From the NCBI GenBank assembly GCA_944384865.1, contig CALWVC010000037.1, positions 1-10,620 on the forward strand: a DNA stretch of 10,620 bases. The letters run 5' to 3'. Source of the stretch: an uncultured Clostridia bacterium (GTDB lineage Bacteria > Bacillota > Clostridia > Oscillospirales > Acutalibacteraceae). Positions 1-6,383 of this stretch are shown here, piece after piece (position 1 is the stretch's first letter; every line of letters begins with the position of its first letter). The notes beneath the pieces are model-generated. The model ran no database searches and was not told the origin of the DNA. It was given only the letters and a program-made list of their open reading frames with translations. Made by a program: the position numbers and the translations under genes.

Positions 1-1
1 G

Positions 2-30
2 TTGTGAAATGCCCGAAATGTTGGTATAAT
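2..30 (+). promoter_or_regulatory. SigA-type extended -10 promoter of the asp23-nusB-xse-ispA operon
   Basis: A perfect TATAAT lies at 25-30, preceded by TGG at 22-24, which gives the extended -10 motif TGnTATAAT. A 17-nt spacer separates it from TTGTGA (2-7), a 4 of 6 match to TTGACA. Transcription would start near 37, leaving a leader of about 80 nt before the Asp23 start at 120. The boundary and orientation fit the first gene of the run. The promoter is inferred from sequence only; a gene upstream of the window could also read through. Confidence 0.8.
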
Positions 31-119
31 ACTATCAACAGTATGGAACTATGCGATGTGTGGCGGTTCGCAATACAGGCGCCGGCAGCCGCGCAACGCT
101 GAAAGGATGGGAAAGCATC

Positions 120-485
120 ATGGAAAACAGGTTTAAAAGTGCGGGGAACGTGGTCATTTCCGACGACGTGGTGGCGAAAGTTGCTTCGGTGGCAGCGACA
201 GATATCGAGGGCGTCGCAGGCGTTGTCAGTAAGGCGATGAATATCAAAAAGTTTTTTAACAGTTCGTCGGCCGCCAAAGCGGTGCATGTATCTTCCAGCG
301 GCAGCGGCACGGTAATTGATATTTATGTGCGGCTGAAAGAAGGCTATAAAATTTCTGCGCTGGCGGAACGGATCCAGAAAAGCGTTAAGGAGCAGGTACA
401 GAATATGACCGGCATGGTCGTGACCAGAGTTAATGTGCATGTGTGCGAGATCGATCTGAAGAAGCCGGCAGAGCAGCGGCAATAA
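120..485 (+). CDS. Asp23/Gls24 family envelope stress response protein
   Basis: This 121-residue protein belongs to the Asp23/Gls24 (DUF322) family. The N-terminal pattern VVISDDVVAKVASVAA (residues 11-26), then DIEGVAGV (28-35), and the later block KISALAERIQKSVKEQV (77-93) with VTRVNVHV (101-108) are typical. Staphylococcal Asp23 is a membrane-associated protein linked to envelope stress; in Clostridia, short members are often found beside nusB and their role is unclear. I chose the ATG at 120 over the in-frame ATG at 51. The family homology begins there, AAAGGA lies at 102-107 (a rather long 12-nt spacing), and the ATG at 51 would sit only about 14 nt from the predicted transcript start with no ribosome binding site. 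No signal peptide or membrane segment is visible. It is the first gene of the operon, 39 nt before nusB. Confidence 0.9.
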   Translation: MENRFKSAGNVVISDDVVAKVASVAATDIEGVAGVVSKAMNIKKFFNSSSAAKAVHVSSSGSGTVIDIYVRLKEGYKISALAERIQKSVKEQVQNMTGMVVTRVNVHVCEIDLKKPAEQRQ

Positions 486-490
486 AAAAT

Positions 491-508
491 CGCCGTATTG
501 ATACGGCG
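491..508 (+). other. Hairpin between asp23 and nusB
   Basis: CGCCGTA (491-497) and TACGGCG (502-508) form a perfect 7-bp stem closed by a TTGA tetraloop. No T run follows, so it is not a standard intrinsic terminator. The stem ends at the edge of GGAG (508-511), and ACGGCGG occurs twice (503-509 and 513-519), so the left arm could instead pair with the second copy, next to the nusB start. It could protect an mRNA end or modulate nusB translation; both are inference. Confidence 0.5.
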
Positions 509-524
509 GAGAACGGCGGTTTAA

Positions 525-926
525 ATGACAAGAAGTGAACAAAGACAGTGTATTGTGGCGCTGGTGTATGAGAAAACCTTTCATCCGGAGGAGCCGGTCA
601 GCGAGTTGATTGATCTGGCGGTTGAGGCCCGTGCGTTCAAAACAGATCCGTTTATTGTCCGGGCGGCCAGCGGCGTATATGCGCATCTGGAGCAAATCGA
701 CGGACTGATCGGCGCACACTGCATCGGCTGGAAATTGCAGCGTATCCCGCGGGTGCCGTTGTCTATTTTGCGTGTGGCGGTATATGAGCTGTTGTTTGAG
801 TCGGAAATCCCGACCGGCACAACGATCAACGAAGCGGTGGAGCTGGCCAAGACCTACGGTGGTGAAAAAGACGCCTCCTACATAAACGGGGTGTTGGGCG
901 CCATTGTTAGGGAACAGAAGCTATGA
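525..926 (+). CDS. nusB: Transcription antitermination factor NusB
   Basis: NusB is a small all-helical RNA-binding protein. With NusE (ribosomal protein S10) it binds boxA of rRNA leaders and supports processive antitermination. The 133-residue length is normal. Family features are visible: an N-terminal helix with R3 and R7, W69-KLQRI (69-74), LRVAVYELL (82-90), INEAVELAKTYGG (101-113) and the C-terminal YINGVLGAIV (119-128). The ATG at 525 is at the family start. Its ribosome binding site is weak: GGCGG close by, or GGAG at 508-511 partly inside the upstream hairpin. The stop overlaps the next start in an ATGA, suggesting translational coupling. Identification is by motif and gene order. 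Confidence 0.96.
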   Translation: MTRSEQRQCIVALVYEKTFHPEEPVSELIDLAVEARAFKTDPFIVRAASGVYAHLEQIDGLIGAHCIGWKLQRIPRVPLSILRVAVYELLFESEIPTGTTINEAVELAKTYGGEKDASYINGVLGAIVREQKL

Positions 927-1867
927 GTGTATATCTGGGTATCGATACCAGTAATTATACCACCTCTGTTGCCGTTTATGATCCGATGCGCCGACGGATG
1001 GTGCAGCGCAAAAAGCTGTTGCCGGTTGTGCCGGGGCAGCTTGGCCTGCAACAGAGCAAAGCGTTATTTTATCAGATCAGGCAGCTTCCTGCGGTATTGG
1101 AATCTGCCTTTTTAGAATATGGAGAAACAGCGCTGACAGCCGTCGGCGTTTCAAGCCGCCCCAGAATGCAGCCGGGGTCTTATATGCCGGTGTTTCTGGC
1201 GGGACAGGCTGTGGCGCAGAGTATCGCGGTTTCTCACAATATCCCTTGCTATGAGACGGCGCACCAAAACGGGCATGTGGCAGCAGCATTGTATGCGGCT
1301 GCGCGGCTGGATCTATTGGAGCGGCCGTTTTTAGCGTTTCATGTGTCTGGCGGCACGACTGAGGCGTTGCTGATTACGCCGGATCGACAGCAGATTTTTC
1401 GCTGTGAAGTAGCGGCAAAAACGTTGGATCTAAACGCCGGGCAGGTGATTGACCGGGTTGGCGGGCTGCTGGGTCTGCCGTTTCCTTCCGGCGGGACGTT
1501 GGACAAGCTGAGTCAAAACGGTGCGCAGCCATCGGGCATCCGGCCTGCGCTTAAAGGGGCGGACTGTTGCCTGTCCGGCGTAGAAAACCGGTGCATGGCG
1601 ATGAAACAAAAAGGCGTGCCGGAGGCGGATATCGCCCGGTTTGCGATCGAATATATTTATCAGACGGTCAAGGAGATGACCGACCGGCTGCGGCAGCAGT
1701 ATGGCGATCTGCCGGTGGTGTATGCCGGCGGCGTGATGCGTAATTCGCTGATCCGTGAACGGCTGACCCGGCGTGGGGGGATTTTCTGCGATCCGGAATT
1801 TTCGTCGGATAATGCAGCCGGCGTAGCGGTGTTGGCAGCGATTTCAGAGCAGAGGAGCGGTATATGA
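923..1867 (+). CDS. M22 glycoprotease / TsaD (Kae1)-like paralogue
   Basis: This 314-residue protein has the ASKHA ATPase fold of the TsaD/Kae1 (peptidase M22) family. An N-terminal phosphate-binding GIDTSNYTTSVAV (6-18) is followed by the metal-binding HQNGH (H114, H118), SGGTT (142-146), GLLGLPFPSGG (181-191), YAGGVMRNSLI (267-277) and SDNAAGVA (295-302). True TsaD makes the t6A modification at tRNA position 37 and usually has about 340 residues with HxEGH and SGGHT. The changes seen here, plus the position between nusB and xseA, point to the clostridial paralogue often labelled O-sialoglycoprotein endopeptidase rather than to TsaD itself. Both metal histidines and a late aspartate (D296) are kept, so it is probably catalytically active on an unknown substrate. 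AGGGAA (909-914) supports the start; both ends overlap neighbours by ATGA. Confidence 0.85.
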   Translation: MSVYLGIDTSNYTTSVAVYDPMRRRMVQRKKLLPVVPGQLGLQQSKALFYQIRQLPAVLESAFLEYGETALTAVGVSSRPRMQPGSYMPVFLAGQAVAQSIAVSHNIPCYETAHQNGHVAAALYAAARLDLLERPFLAFHVSGGTTEALLITPDRQQIFRCEVAAKTLDLNAGQVIDRVGGLLGLPFPSGGTLDKLSQNGAQPSGIRPALKGADCCLSGVENRCMAMKQKGVPEADIARFAIEYIYQTVKEMTDRLRQQYGDLPVVYAGGVMRNSLIRERLTRRGGIFCDPEFSSDNAAGVAVLAAISEQRSGI

Positions 1868-3093
1868 GCGAGACAAATGAACGGCGGATTTTGTCTGTAA
1901 CGCAGGTGAATATGTATGTTCGGTCGCTGTTGGAGAGCAGTGTGCATTTACATGATCTGTGGATCATGGGGGAAATTTCTAATTTTACAGATCATTATAA
2001 ATCCGGGCATTTGTATATGTCTTTAAAGGATGAGAACGCGCTGATCAAGGCGGTGATGTTCCGTCAGTATGCGGCGAAGCTGCAGTTTAAGCCGCAAAGC
2101 GGCATGCGGGTGTTGTGCCGCGGGCGGGTATCGCTGTATGAGCGCGACGGGCAGTATCAGCTGTATGTGACAGAGATGCAGCCCGCGGGCGCCGGTGCGC
2201 TGGCGGTCGCCTTTGAGCAACTGAAGGAAAAACTGAAAACGCAGGGGCTGTTTGATCAGGCGCGTAAACGCCCGATTCCCAGGTTCCCAGGCCGTATCGC
2301 GGTGATTACCTCTGAAACCGGCGCGGCGGTACAGGATATTTTGAATATTTTATCCCGCAGATATCCGGTGGCGCGGGTGGTGTTATGTCCGGTACAGGTG
2401 CAGGGGGACACTGCGGCGCCGCAAATGGTGCAGGCGCTGCGGCAGGTGAATGAACGCCGGTGTGCTGATGTGATTATTATCGGCCGGGGCGGCGGCTCGA
2501 TGGAGGATGTAGGGGCGTTTAACGATGAAGATCTGGCGCGGGCGGTTGTGGCTTCGGAGATTCCGGTGATTTCGGCAGTGGGGCACGAAACCGATTTTAC
2601 CATCTGCGATTTTGTGGCGGATTTACGGGCGCCGACGCCATCGGCTGCGGCGGAACTGGCGGTCCCGGATCAGGCGGAGCTGAAAAACCGGTTATATGCC
2701 GCGCAGTATACGCTGGGCGCGTTGCTTAAGCGTCAATATACGCAAAAACAGACCCAGCTGCAAACGCTGCTGCAAAAGCAGTGTATGCGCGATCCGCTGT
2801 TTTTGGTGGATCGCCGGCGGCAGGATACAGATCTGTTGTCGATGCGGATGAAAACGGCGTTTCAGCAGCAGATCGAAAGGTGGAAAACGATGTTTTCCAC
2901 CGAGGCTTCCCGTCTGGCGGCGATGAACCCGCTGTCGGTGTTGCTGCGGGGATATGCGGTGGTGACCAAACAAGGTCAGATTGTTTCACAGGCGGCCGGA
3001 CTGCGGGGCGGCGACCGGGTGAAAATCAAATTGCATGACGGAGAAAAGAGTGCTATAATAACAGAAGAACCGACCAACGGGAATGAGGGCTGA
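1864..3093 (+). CDS. xseA: Exodeoxyribonuclease VII large subunit
   Basis: XseA is the catalytic subunit of exonuclease VII, which degrades single-stranded DNA from both ends to short oligonucleotides in the cytoplasm. The 409-residue protein opens with SVTQVNMYVRSLLE (11-24) and an OB-fold DNA-binding domain (about 8-105) containing GEISNF (36-41). The catalytic region follows: GRIAVITSETGAAVQDI (143-159), GRGGGSMEDV (207-216), GHETDFTICDFVAD (240-253) and RAPTPSAAAE (255-264). A glutamine- and lysine-rich helical part and a C-terminal GYAVVTKQG segment end the protein. All key blocks are intact. AGAGGAG (1851-1857), 6 nt before the ATG, is a strong ribosome binding site. The gene is followed after 5 nt by xseB, its obligate partner. 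Confidence 0.97.
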   Translation: MSETNERRILSVTQVNMYVRSLLESSVHLHDLWIMGEISNFTDHYKSGHLYMSLKDENALIKAVMFRQYAAKLQFKPQSGMRVLCRGRVSLYERDGQYQLYVTEMQPAGAGALAVAFEQLKEKLKTQGLFDQARKRPIPRFPGRIAVITSETGAAVQDILNILSRRYPVARVVLCPVQVQGDTAAPQMVQALRQVNERRCADVIIIGRGGGSMEDVGAFNDEDLARAVVASEIPVISAVGHETDFTICDFVADLRAPTPSAAAELAVPDQAELKNRLYAAQYTLGALLKRQYTQKQTQLQTLLQKQCMRDPLFLVDRRRQDTDLLSMRMKTAFQQQIERWKTMFSTEASRLAAMNPLSVLLRGYAVVTKQGQIVSQAAGLRGGDRVKIKLHDGEKSAIITEEPTNGNEG

Positions 3094-3098
3094 ATCGT

Positions 3099-3305
3099 TT
3101 GGACAAGAATAAACTGACCTTTGAACAGGCGCTTGGGCGTCTGCAGGAGATTACCGAACAGCTGGAAAACGGCAATTTGCCGCTGGAAGAATCTATGAAG
3201 CTGTTTGAAGAGGGAACAAAGCTGGCGCAGCTGTGCGGCAAGCAGTTGGACGATGCAAAGCAGCAGATTACCAGACTGTGCGATCTGCCGCAGGAGGATG
3301 CGTGA
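3099..3305 (+). CDS. xseB: Exodeoxyribonuclease VII small subunit
   Basis: XseB is a small helical-hairpin protein; several copies bind the coiled-coil region of XseA to form active exonuclease VII. The 68-residue product fits the family: LTFEQALGRLQEITEQLE (6-23), then LPLEESMKLFEEG (27-39), LCGKQLDDAKQQI (45-57) and an acidic tail. The start is a TTG at 3099, supported by GAGGG at 3085-3089 with a 9-nt spacing; no in-frame ATG precedes the conserved region. The ribosome binding site lies inside the end of xseA, which would couple the two subunits. Confidence 0.95.
   Translation: MDKNKLTFEQALGRLQEITEQLENGNLPLEESMKLFEEGTKLAQLCGKQLDDAKQQITRLCDLPQEDA
3292..3297 (+). promoter_or_regulatory. Shine-Dalgarno site that fixes the ispA start
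   Basis: AGGAGG overlaps the last codons of xseB and lies 9 nt before the ATG at 3307. It rules out the ATG at 3298 (no spacer) and makes the long upstream extension of the frame unlikely. Confidence 0.85.
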
Positions 3306-3306
3306 T

Positions 3307-4185
3307 ATGGGGGTTCCCGGGGTGTTTACGGAGTATGCGCGTTTGGTGGAGCAGCGCCTGGAGCGGTTTGTGTCTGAACAGGACGCGCCGGAGATTTTGA
3401 AACAGGCGATGTTATACAGCTTAACAGCGGGCGGTAAACGTCTTCGCCCGGCAATTTTGCTGGAATTTTATCGGGTGCTGGGCGGCGATCCGGCTGATGC
3501 GCTGCCTGCTGCCTGCGGTATTGAGATGGTGCATACCTATTCGTTGATCCATGACGATCTGCCGTGTATGGATAATGACGATTTGCGGCGGGGCAAACCG
3601 GCCTGCCATATCGCGTTCGGTGAAGATACGGCGCTGTTGGCCGGCGATGCGTTGCTGACATTGGCGTTTGAAGTCACAACGCGGGTTTCGTCCGCTATTT
3701 CACCGCAGGCTGTGGCGCAGGCCGTCCGGTTGTTGGCCGGCGCGGCGGGCATGTCCGGCATGGTCGGCGGGCAGGTCTTAGATCTGCAAAGCGAAGGCAA
3801 ACAGATTACGTTAGAGCAGCTGCAGCAATTGCAGGAGGGAAAAACAGTGGCGCTGCTTCGGGCAGCCGGGCAGATTGCCTGTGCGTTAGCGGGTGCGGAT
3901 ACGCAGTTGACCGCCGCCGCTGAAGAATATTGCGTTTGTATCGGCCGGGCGTTTCAGATTCGCGACGATATACTGGATGTGATCGGCGATACAAAAACAC
4001 TGGGAAAGCCGGTGCGGTCAGATGTTCAAAACCGGAAAAATACCTATGTGAGTTTATTGGGCGTCGAACAGAGCGCGCAATTGGCAGCCAGTCTGACAGC
4101 GCAGGCAAAGGCCGCGCTGCAGACCATCGGTAATTGTGAAAATCTTGGTATTCTGGCCGATGCATTGGCGGGACGAATGCAATAG
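3307..4185 (+). CDS. ispA: Farnesyl diphosphate synthase (short-chain polyprenyl synthetase)
   Basis: This enzyme condenses dimethylallyl and isopentenyl diphosphates to geranyl and then farnesyl diphosphate, the precursor of undecaprenyl phosphate and quinone side chains. The 292-residue product has GGKRLRP (42-48), the first aspartate-rich motif DDLPCMD (83-89) and the second, DDILD (220-224), plus GGQVLDL (154-160) and KT (179-180). The four residues between the aspartates of the first motif (DDxxxxD) and the tyrosine five residues before it (Y78) match bacterial type II farnesyl synthases. The open frame extends back to 3205, but AGGAGG (3292-3297) directs initiation at the ATG at 3307, 9 nt downstream; the ATG at 3298 directly abuts the site. 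It begins 1 nt after the xseB stop. Chain length is inferred from motifs. Confidence 0.94.
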   Translation: MGVPGVFTEYARLVEQRLERFVSEQDAPEILKQAMLYSLTAGGKRLRPAILLEFYRVLGGDPADALPAACGIEMVHTYSLIHDDLPCMDNDDLRRGKPACHIAFGEDTALLAGDALLTLAFEVTTRVSSAISPQAVAQAVRLLAGAAGMSGMVGGQVLDLQSEGKQITLEQLQQLQEGKTVALLRAAGQIACALAGADTQLTAAAEEYCVCIGRAFQIRDDILDVIGDTKTLGKPVRSDVQNRKNTYVSLLGVEQSAQLAASLTAQAKAALQTIGNCENLGILADALAGRMQ

Positions 4186-4202
4186 GAGAGGACAGGTTTC
4201 AG

Positions 4203-4640
4203 TTGTTAAAGGATTTGTTTAGCAATTATATACTGCTTTCGGCAGTTGCTGCCTGGCTGACTGCGCAGATCTGTAAATTTTTGATTGTGTTGCTGGTAAC
4301 AGGAAAAGTCAGAGCTGAGCGGTTATTCGGCGCGGGCGGGATGCCCAGCGCACATACCGCGATGGTTTGTTCCATGACGGTCGCTGCTGCCCGGACGGTA
4401 GGCGTCGCATCGCCAATCTTTGCGATTTGTTTTATTTTAGCCTGTATTGTAATGTATGACGCGATGGGTGTGCGCCGACAGGCCGGCAAGCATGCGCAGG
4501 CGATTAATAAAATTGTGCGGGAGGAAGACGAGGAACAGTTTGACCTGCTGAAGGAAGAACTGGGGCATACGCCGCTGGAGGTGCTCGGCGGGGCGCTGTT
4601 GGGGATATTAGTGCCGATGGCGGTTGGTCTGGCGTTATAG
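4203..4640 (+). CDS. Divergent PAP2 (DUF212) family membrane protein
   Basis: This 145-residue membrane protein belongs to the DUF212 family (B. subtilis YuiD-like), described as divergent relatives of PAP2 phosphatases. The family signatures are clear: GGMPSAHTA (45-53), YDAMGVRRQAGKHA (85-98) and LGHTPLEVLGGALLGI (120-135). Hydrophobic stretches lie at about 9-33, 54-84 and 127-145. The SxHT element resembles the PAP2 histidine motif, and lipid-phosphate chemistry is plausible beside a polyprenyl diphosphate synthase, but activity has not been shown for the family as far as I know. The start is a TTG at 4203 with GGAGAGG (4185-4191) about 11 nt upstream, overlapping the ispA stop. Confidence 0.9.
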   Translation: MLKDLFSNYILLSAVAAWLTAQICKFLIVLLVTGKVRAERLFGAGGMPSAHTAMVCSMTVAAARTVGVASPIFAICFILACIVMYDAMGVRRQAGKHAQAINKIVREEDEEQFDLLKEELGHTPLEVLGGALLGILVPMAVGLAL

Positions 4641-4655
4641 GAAAGGATCATTTTT

Positions 4656-5210
4656 ATGAAAAAGAATAAGTTTTCGGTATTGACGCTGCAGCTGTTTATC
4701 CGGATCGCTGCCGTAGATCTGATTTGTTTTCTGCTCAGCTTTTTTGTGTTTGCGGCGGTGTCGGATCAGTGGCTGCGGGCGTTGCTGCAGGCCGGTTGTA
4801 TTCTGGCGACGGTTGCGATGATCTATTCGCTGCCGCAGGAGGCAGGCAGTGTTGACCGCGGGCTGTACAGTACCGGACAGTATAAACGGCATTTGTTTAA
4901 AGGGCTTTTTGCCGGGCTGTTGGCAGAGCTGCCGCTGTTAATCAGCGGCGTGCTGCTGGTGTTTTCAAAGTTTGGTTGGATTACCGAGAAATTTATCGGC
5001 TATTATAAACTGATTCATTCGATTTATTTTCCGCTGAATCTTTCGATTTTGCCGGTAGATGAAACCATCTTTTCGTTGACTTGGGGAGCGGTGCTGCTGT
5101 CACTGTCCATGCTGCTGGTGATCCCGCTGGTAGCGATGTTCGCTTATATGCTGGGCTTTTACCGGTTTTATTTTAAAGAAGCGTTGCTGTATAAAAAGGT
5201 CGGCGACTGA
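4656..5210 (+). CDS. Hypothetical multi-pass membrane protein
   Basis: I do not recognise this 184-residue protein. It has about four hydrophobic segments, at residues 12-35, 42-59, 83-104 and 141-166, and short basic ends (MKKNKF at the start, YKKVGD at the end). The loop between the second and third segments carries RGLYSTGQYKRHLFKG, basic and probably cytoplasmic by the positive-inside rule. The start is firm: GGAAAGGA (4640-4647) lies 8 nt before the ATG. It follows the DUF212 gene by 15 nt and is the last gene of the run before the terminator at 5334-5371. Codon and base use match its neighbours. No catalytic motif was seen, so no function is assigned. Confidence 0.8.
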   Translation: MKKNKFSVLTLQLFIRIAAVDLICFLLSFFVFAAVSDQWLRALLQAGCILATVAMIYSLPQEAGSVDRGLYSTGQYKRHLFKGLFAGLLAELPLLISGVLLVFSKFGWITEKFIGYYKLIHSIYFPLNLSILPVDETIFSLTWGAVLLSLSMLLVIPLVAMFAYMLGFYRFYFKEALLYKKVGD

Positions 5211-5266
5211 CAGAGAAAAAGGTGCCGCGCTGCATGGGTTCACTTTATTCGTGACGAACAGACGGA

Positions 5267-5272
5267 TATAAT
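5267..5272 (+). promoter_or_regulatory. Possible promoter (-10 TATAAT) in the leader before the sigma factor gene
   Basis: A perfect TATAAT is present, but the -35 region at the 17-nt spacing (5244-5249, TTTATT) matches only 3 of 6 consensus bases. A short perfect inverted repeat, TTCGT-G-ACGAA (5248-5258), lies in the spacer and could be an operator. A transcript from here would meet the terminator at 5334-5371 after about 90 nt, so it would make a short RNA or a leader unless it reads through. Confidence 0.4.
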
Positions 5273-5333
5273 AGACGCCCATATCATCGAAAGCTTTGTA
5301 AAAGGTAAGAAAACCAGGCGTTTGTGCGAAATG

Positions 5334-5371
5334 AAAAACCGCAGACAGGTAATTTCCTGTTTGCGGTTTTT
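5334..5371 (+). terminator. Intrinsic terminator after the membrane-protein gene
   Basis: Arms 5334-5349 and 5356-5371 form a 16-bp stem with one G-U pair around a TAATTT loop. The stem ends in A5/T5, so it could work in both directions. It lies 123 nt after the last gene of the left run and 76 nt before the sigma factor start. It probably ends the left operon, and it also stands between the candidate TATAAT at 5267 and the sigma gene. Confidence 0.85.
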
Positions 5372-5410
5372 GCTGATCGAAAAAATGTCATATGCGCCCA
5401 ATGAAACGGT

Positions 5411-5422
5411 GTGCAGATGCAC
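5411..5422. repeat. Inverted repeat before the sigma factor gene
   Basis: GTGCA-GA-TGCAC is a perfect 5+2+5 palindrome, 25 nt before the sigma factor start and directly before TTTATA (5423-5428). It could be an operator or a chance palindrome; nothing else in the window matches it. Confidence 0.3.
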
Positions 5423-5431
5423 TTTATAGGT

Positions 5432-5445
5432 GAAAGGCGGTGATC
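5432..5445 (+). promoter_or_regulatory. Very extended Shine-Dalgarno site of the sigma factor gene
   Basis: GAAAGGCGGTGATC matches the full complement of the usual 16S rRNA 3' end (GAAAGGAGGTGATC) at 13 of 14 positions. The GGCGG core is 7 nt before the ATG at 5448, so it selects that codon over the upstream GTG at 5430, which has no site of its own. Confidence 0.75.
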
Positions 5446-5447
5446 AG

Positions 5448-6383
5448 ATGGATGCGGCACAGATCGAAAGGTATATGGAACGAATCTACGGTTATGCGGT
5501 CAGGCATACCTTTTCCCGCGATGAAGCTGACGATCTGGCGCAGGAGATTCTGTTTACAGCTGTTCGGGAACTTGCGAAGCTGCAAAATCCCGAACGGTTT
5601 GAACCGTGGCTGTGGGGCGTTGCCGCAAATGTAACAAAAACCTTTCGGCGGTTTATGGGAAAACAGCGCGCGATGTATTGTTATGGACTGCCGGTCGATC
5701 TGCCGGATGATTCGCACGACGATTCTGAAAATGAAGAGGTTTACGCGGCGTTGCGCTCGGGGATCGCCATGTTATCGGCAATCTATCGTGAAATTGTCAT
5801 TTTCCACTATTACGACGGCCTTTCAACAAAACAGATCGCCGAGAAGCTGCAAATACCGGAGGGGACGGTTACATGGCGGCTTCATACGGCGAGAAGCAAA
5901 TTGAAAAGGGAGTGTTTTAATATGGAACAAACCGCATTGAAACCTGTGAAATTACAGATCAGAATCAACGGCAGCGGGGAATACAACGGCACGACGAAGC
6001 CGTTTCCACATGTGTATATCTCAGACGCGCTTTCTCAGAATATCCTCTATAGTTGCTACCAAGCTCCGAAAACGGTGGAGGAACTGGCAAAGCTTTGCGG
6101 TGTGCCGGCCTATTATGTTGAGGACCGTATTGGAAATTTACTGGCCCGCGAGGCTGTTTCTGAACCGTCAAAAGGACGGTTTCAAACGATGTTTCTCATT
6201 TATGATGATCAGGTAAGCGCTTATACCGACAGGGTCTCCGTATTATTTGAACCGCTGCTTGAAAAATTTGCGGGGGCCTTACAAGCTTGGCGGATCGGGT
6301 GCGGCAATTGGGCGTTTATACCGCGAATAAGGGGGAACACGAGTTGTTGTATCTTTACGGTCTGCTGGCGCTGGATTGTTTGA
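5448..6383 (+). CDS. Sigma-70 family RNA polymerase sigma factor, N-terminal part, frame broken
   Basis: As read, this frame encodes 311 residues, but only about the first 276 look native. Residues 1-72 are sigma region 2, with the helix around DEADDLAQEILFTAV (25-39) and PWLWGVAANVTKTF (53-66). Residues 100-153 are region 4, with LSTKQIAEKLQIPEGTVTWRL (125-145) as the DNA-reading helix-turn-helix. A linker follows, then a probable winged-helix segment, KTVEELAKLCGVPAYYVEDRI (208-228). After the G run at 6272-6276 the frame runs into a 35-residue tail rich in Cys and Trp, while a natural continuation appears in the -1 frame. It is therefore probably a frameshifted gene whose full form would have about 515 residues. 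The sigma domains themselves are complete, so a truncated protein might still act as an alternative sigma factor. No anti-sigma gene is adjacent. Confidence 0.85.
   Translation: MDAAQIERYMERIYGYAVRHTFSRDEADDLAQEILFTAVRELAKLQNPERFEPWLWGVAANVTKTFRRFMGKQRAMYCYGLPVDLPDDSHDDSENEEVYAALRSGIAMLSAIYREIVIFHYYDGLSTKQIAEKLQIPEGTVTWRLHTARSKLKRECFNMEQTALKPVKLQIRINGSGEYNGTTKPFPHVYISDALSQNILYSCYQAPKTVEELAKLCGVPAYYVEDRIGNLLAREAVSEPSKGRFQTMFLIYDDQVSAYTDRVSVLFEPLLEKFAGALQAWRIGCGNWAFIPRIRGNTSCCIFTVCWRWIV
6272..6276 (+). other. Frameshift site in a G5 run of the sigma factor gene
   Basis: Five G residues follow the codons for LEKF. Adding one G makes the frame read FAGGLTSLADRVRQLGVYTA and then continue without a stop to 6994. 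The -1 frame is closed by a TGA at 6260-6262, so the shift must lie at or after 6263; the homopolymer is the simplest place. No classic X XXY YYZ slippery heptamer is in phase here. Confidence 0.7.

Noticed and set aside
51..119. N-terminal extension of the Asp23 protein from the ATG at 51
   Set aside because: No ribosome binding site, only about 14 nt from the predicted transcript start, and the residues do not resemble the family, which begins at the ATG at 120.
3205..3306. Longer ispA frame starting inside xseB
   Set aside because: It overlaps xseB in another frame; AGGAGG at 3292-3297 places the start at 3307.
4226..4651. 141-residue minus-strand frame opposite the DUF212 gene
   Set aside because: It mirrors a gene with clear family motifs and has no ribosome binding site of note.
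5331..5429. 32-codon leader ORF (MKNRRQVISC...) running through the terminator
   Set aside because: No ribosome binding site, and its sequence is explained by the terminator arms.
5430..5447. GTG start for the sigma factor
   Set aside because: Its first codons are the extended Shine-Dalgarno sequence itself; the ATG at 5448 has ideal spacing.
6263..6290. Programmed -1 ribosomal frameshift joining the two sigma parts
   Set aside because: No in-phase slippery heptamer: A AAA TTT and G GGG GCC do not meet X XXY YYZ. A missing base in the G run is simpler, though slippage on G5 is not fully excluded.
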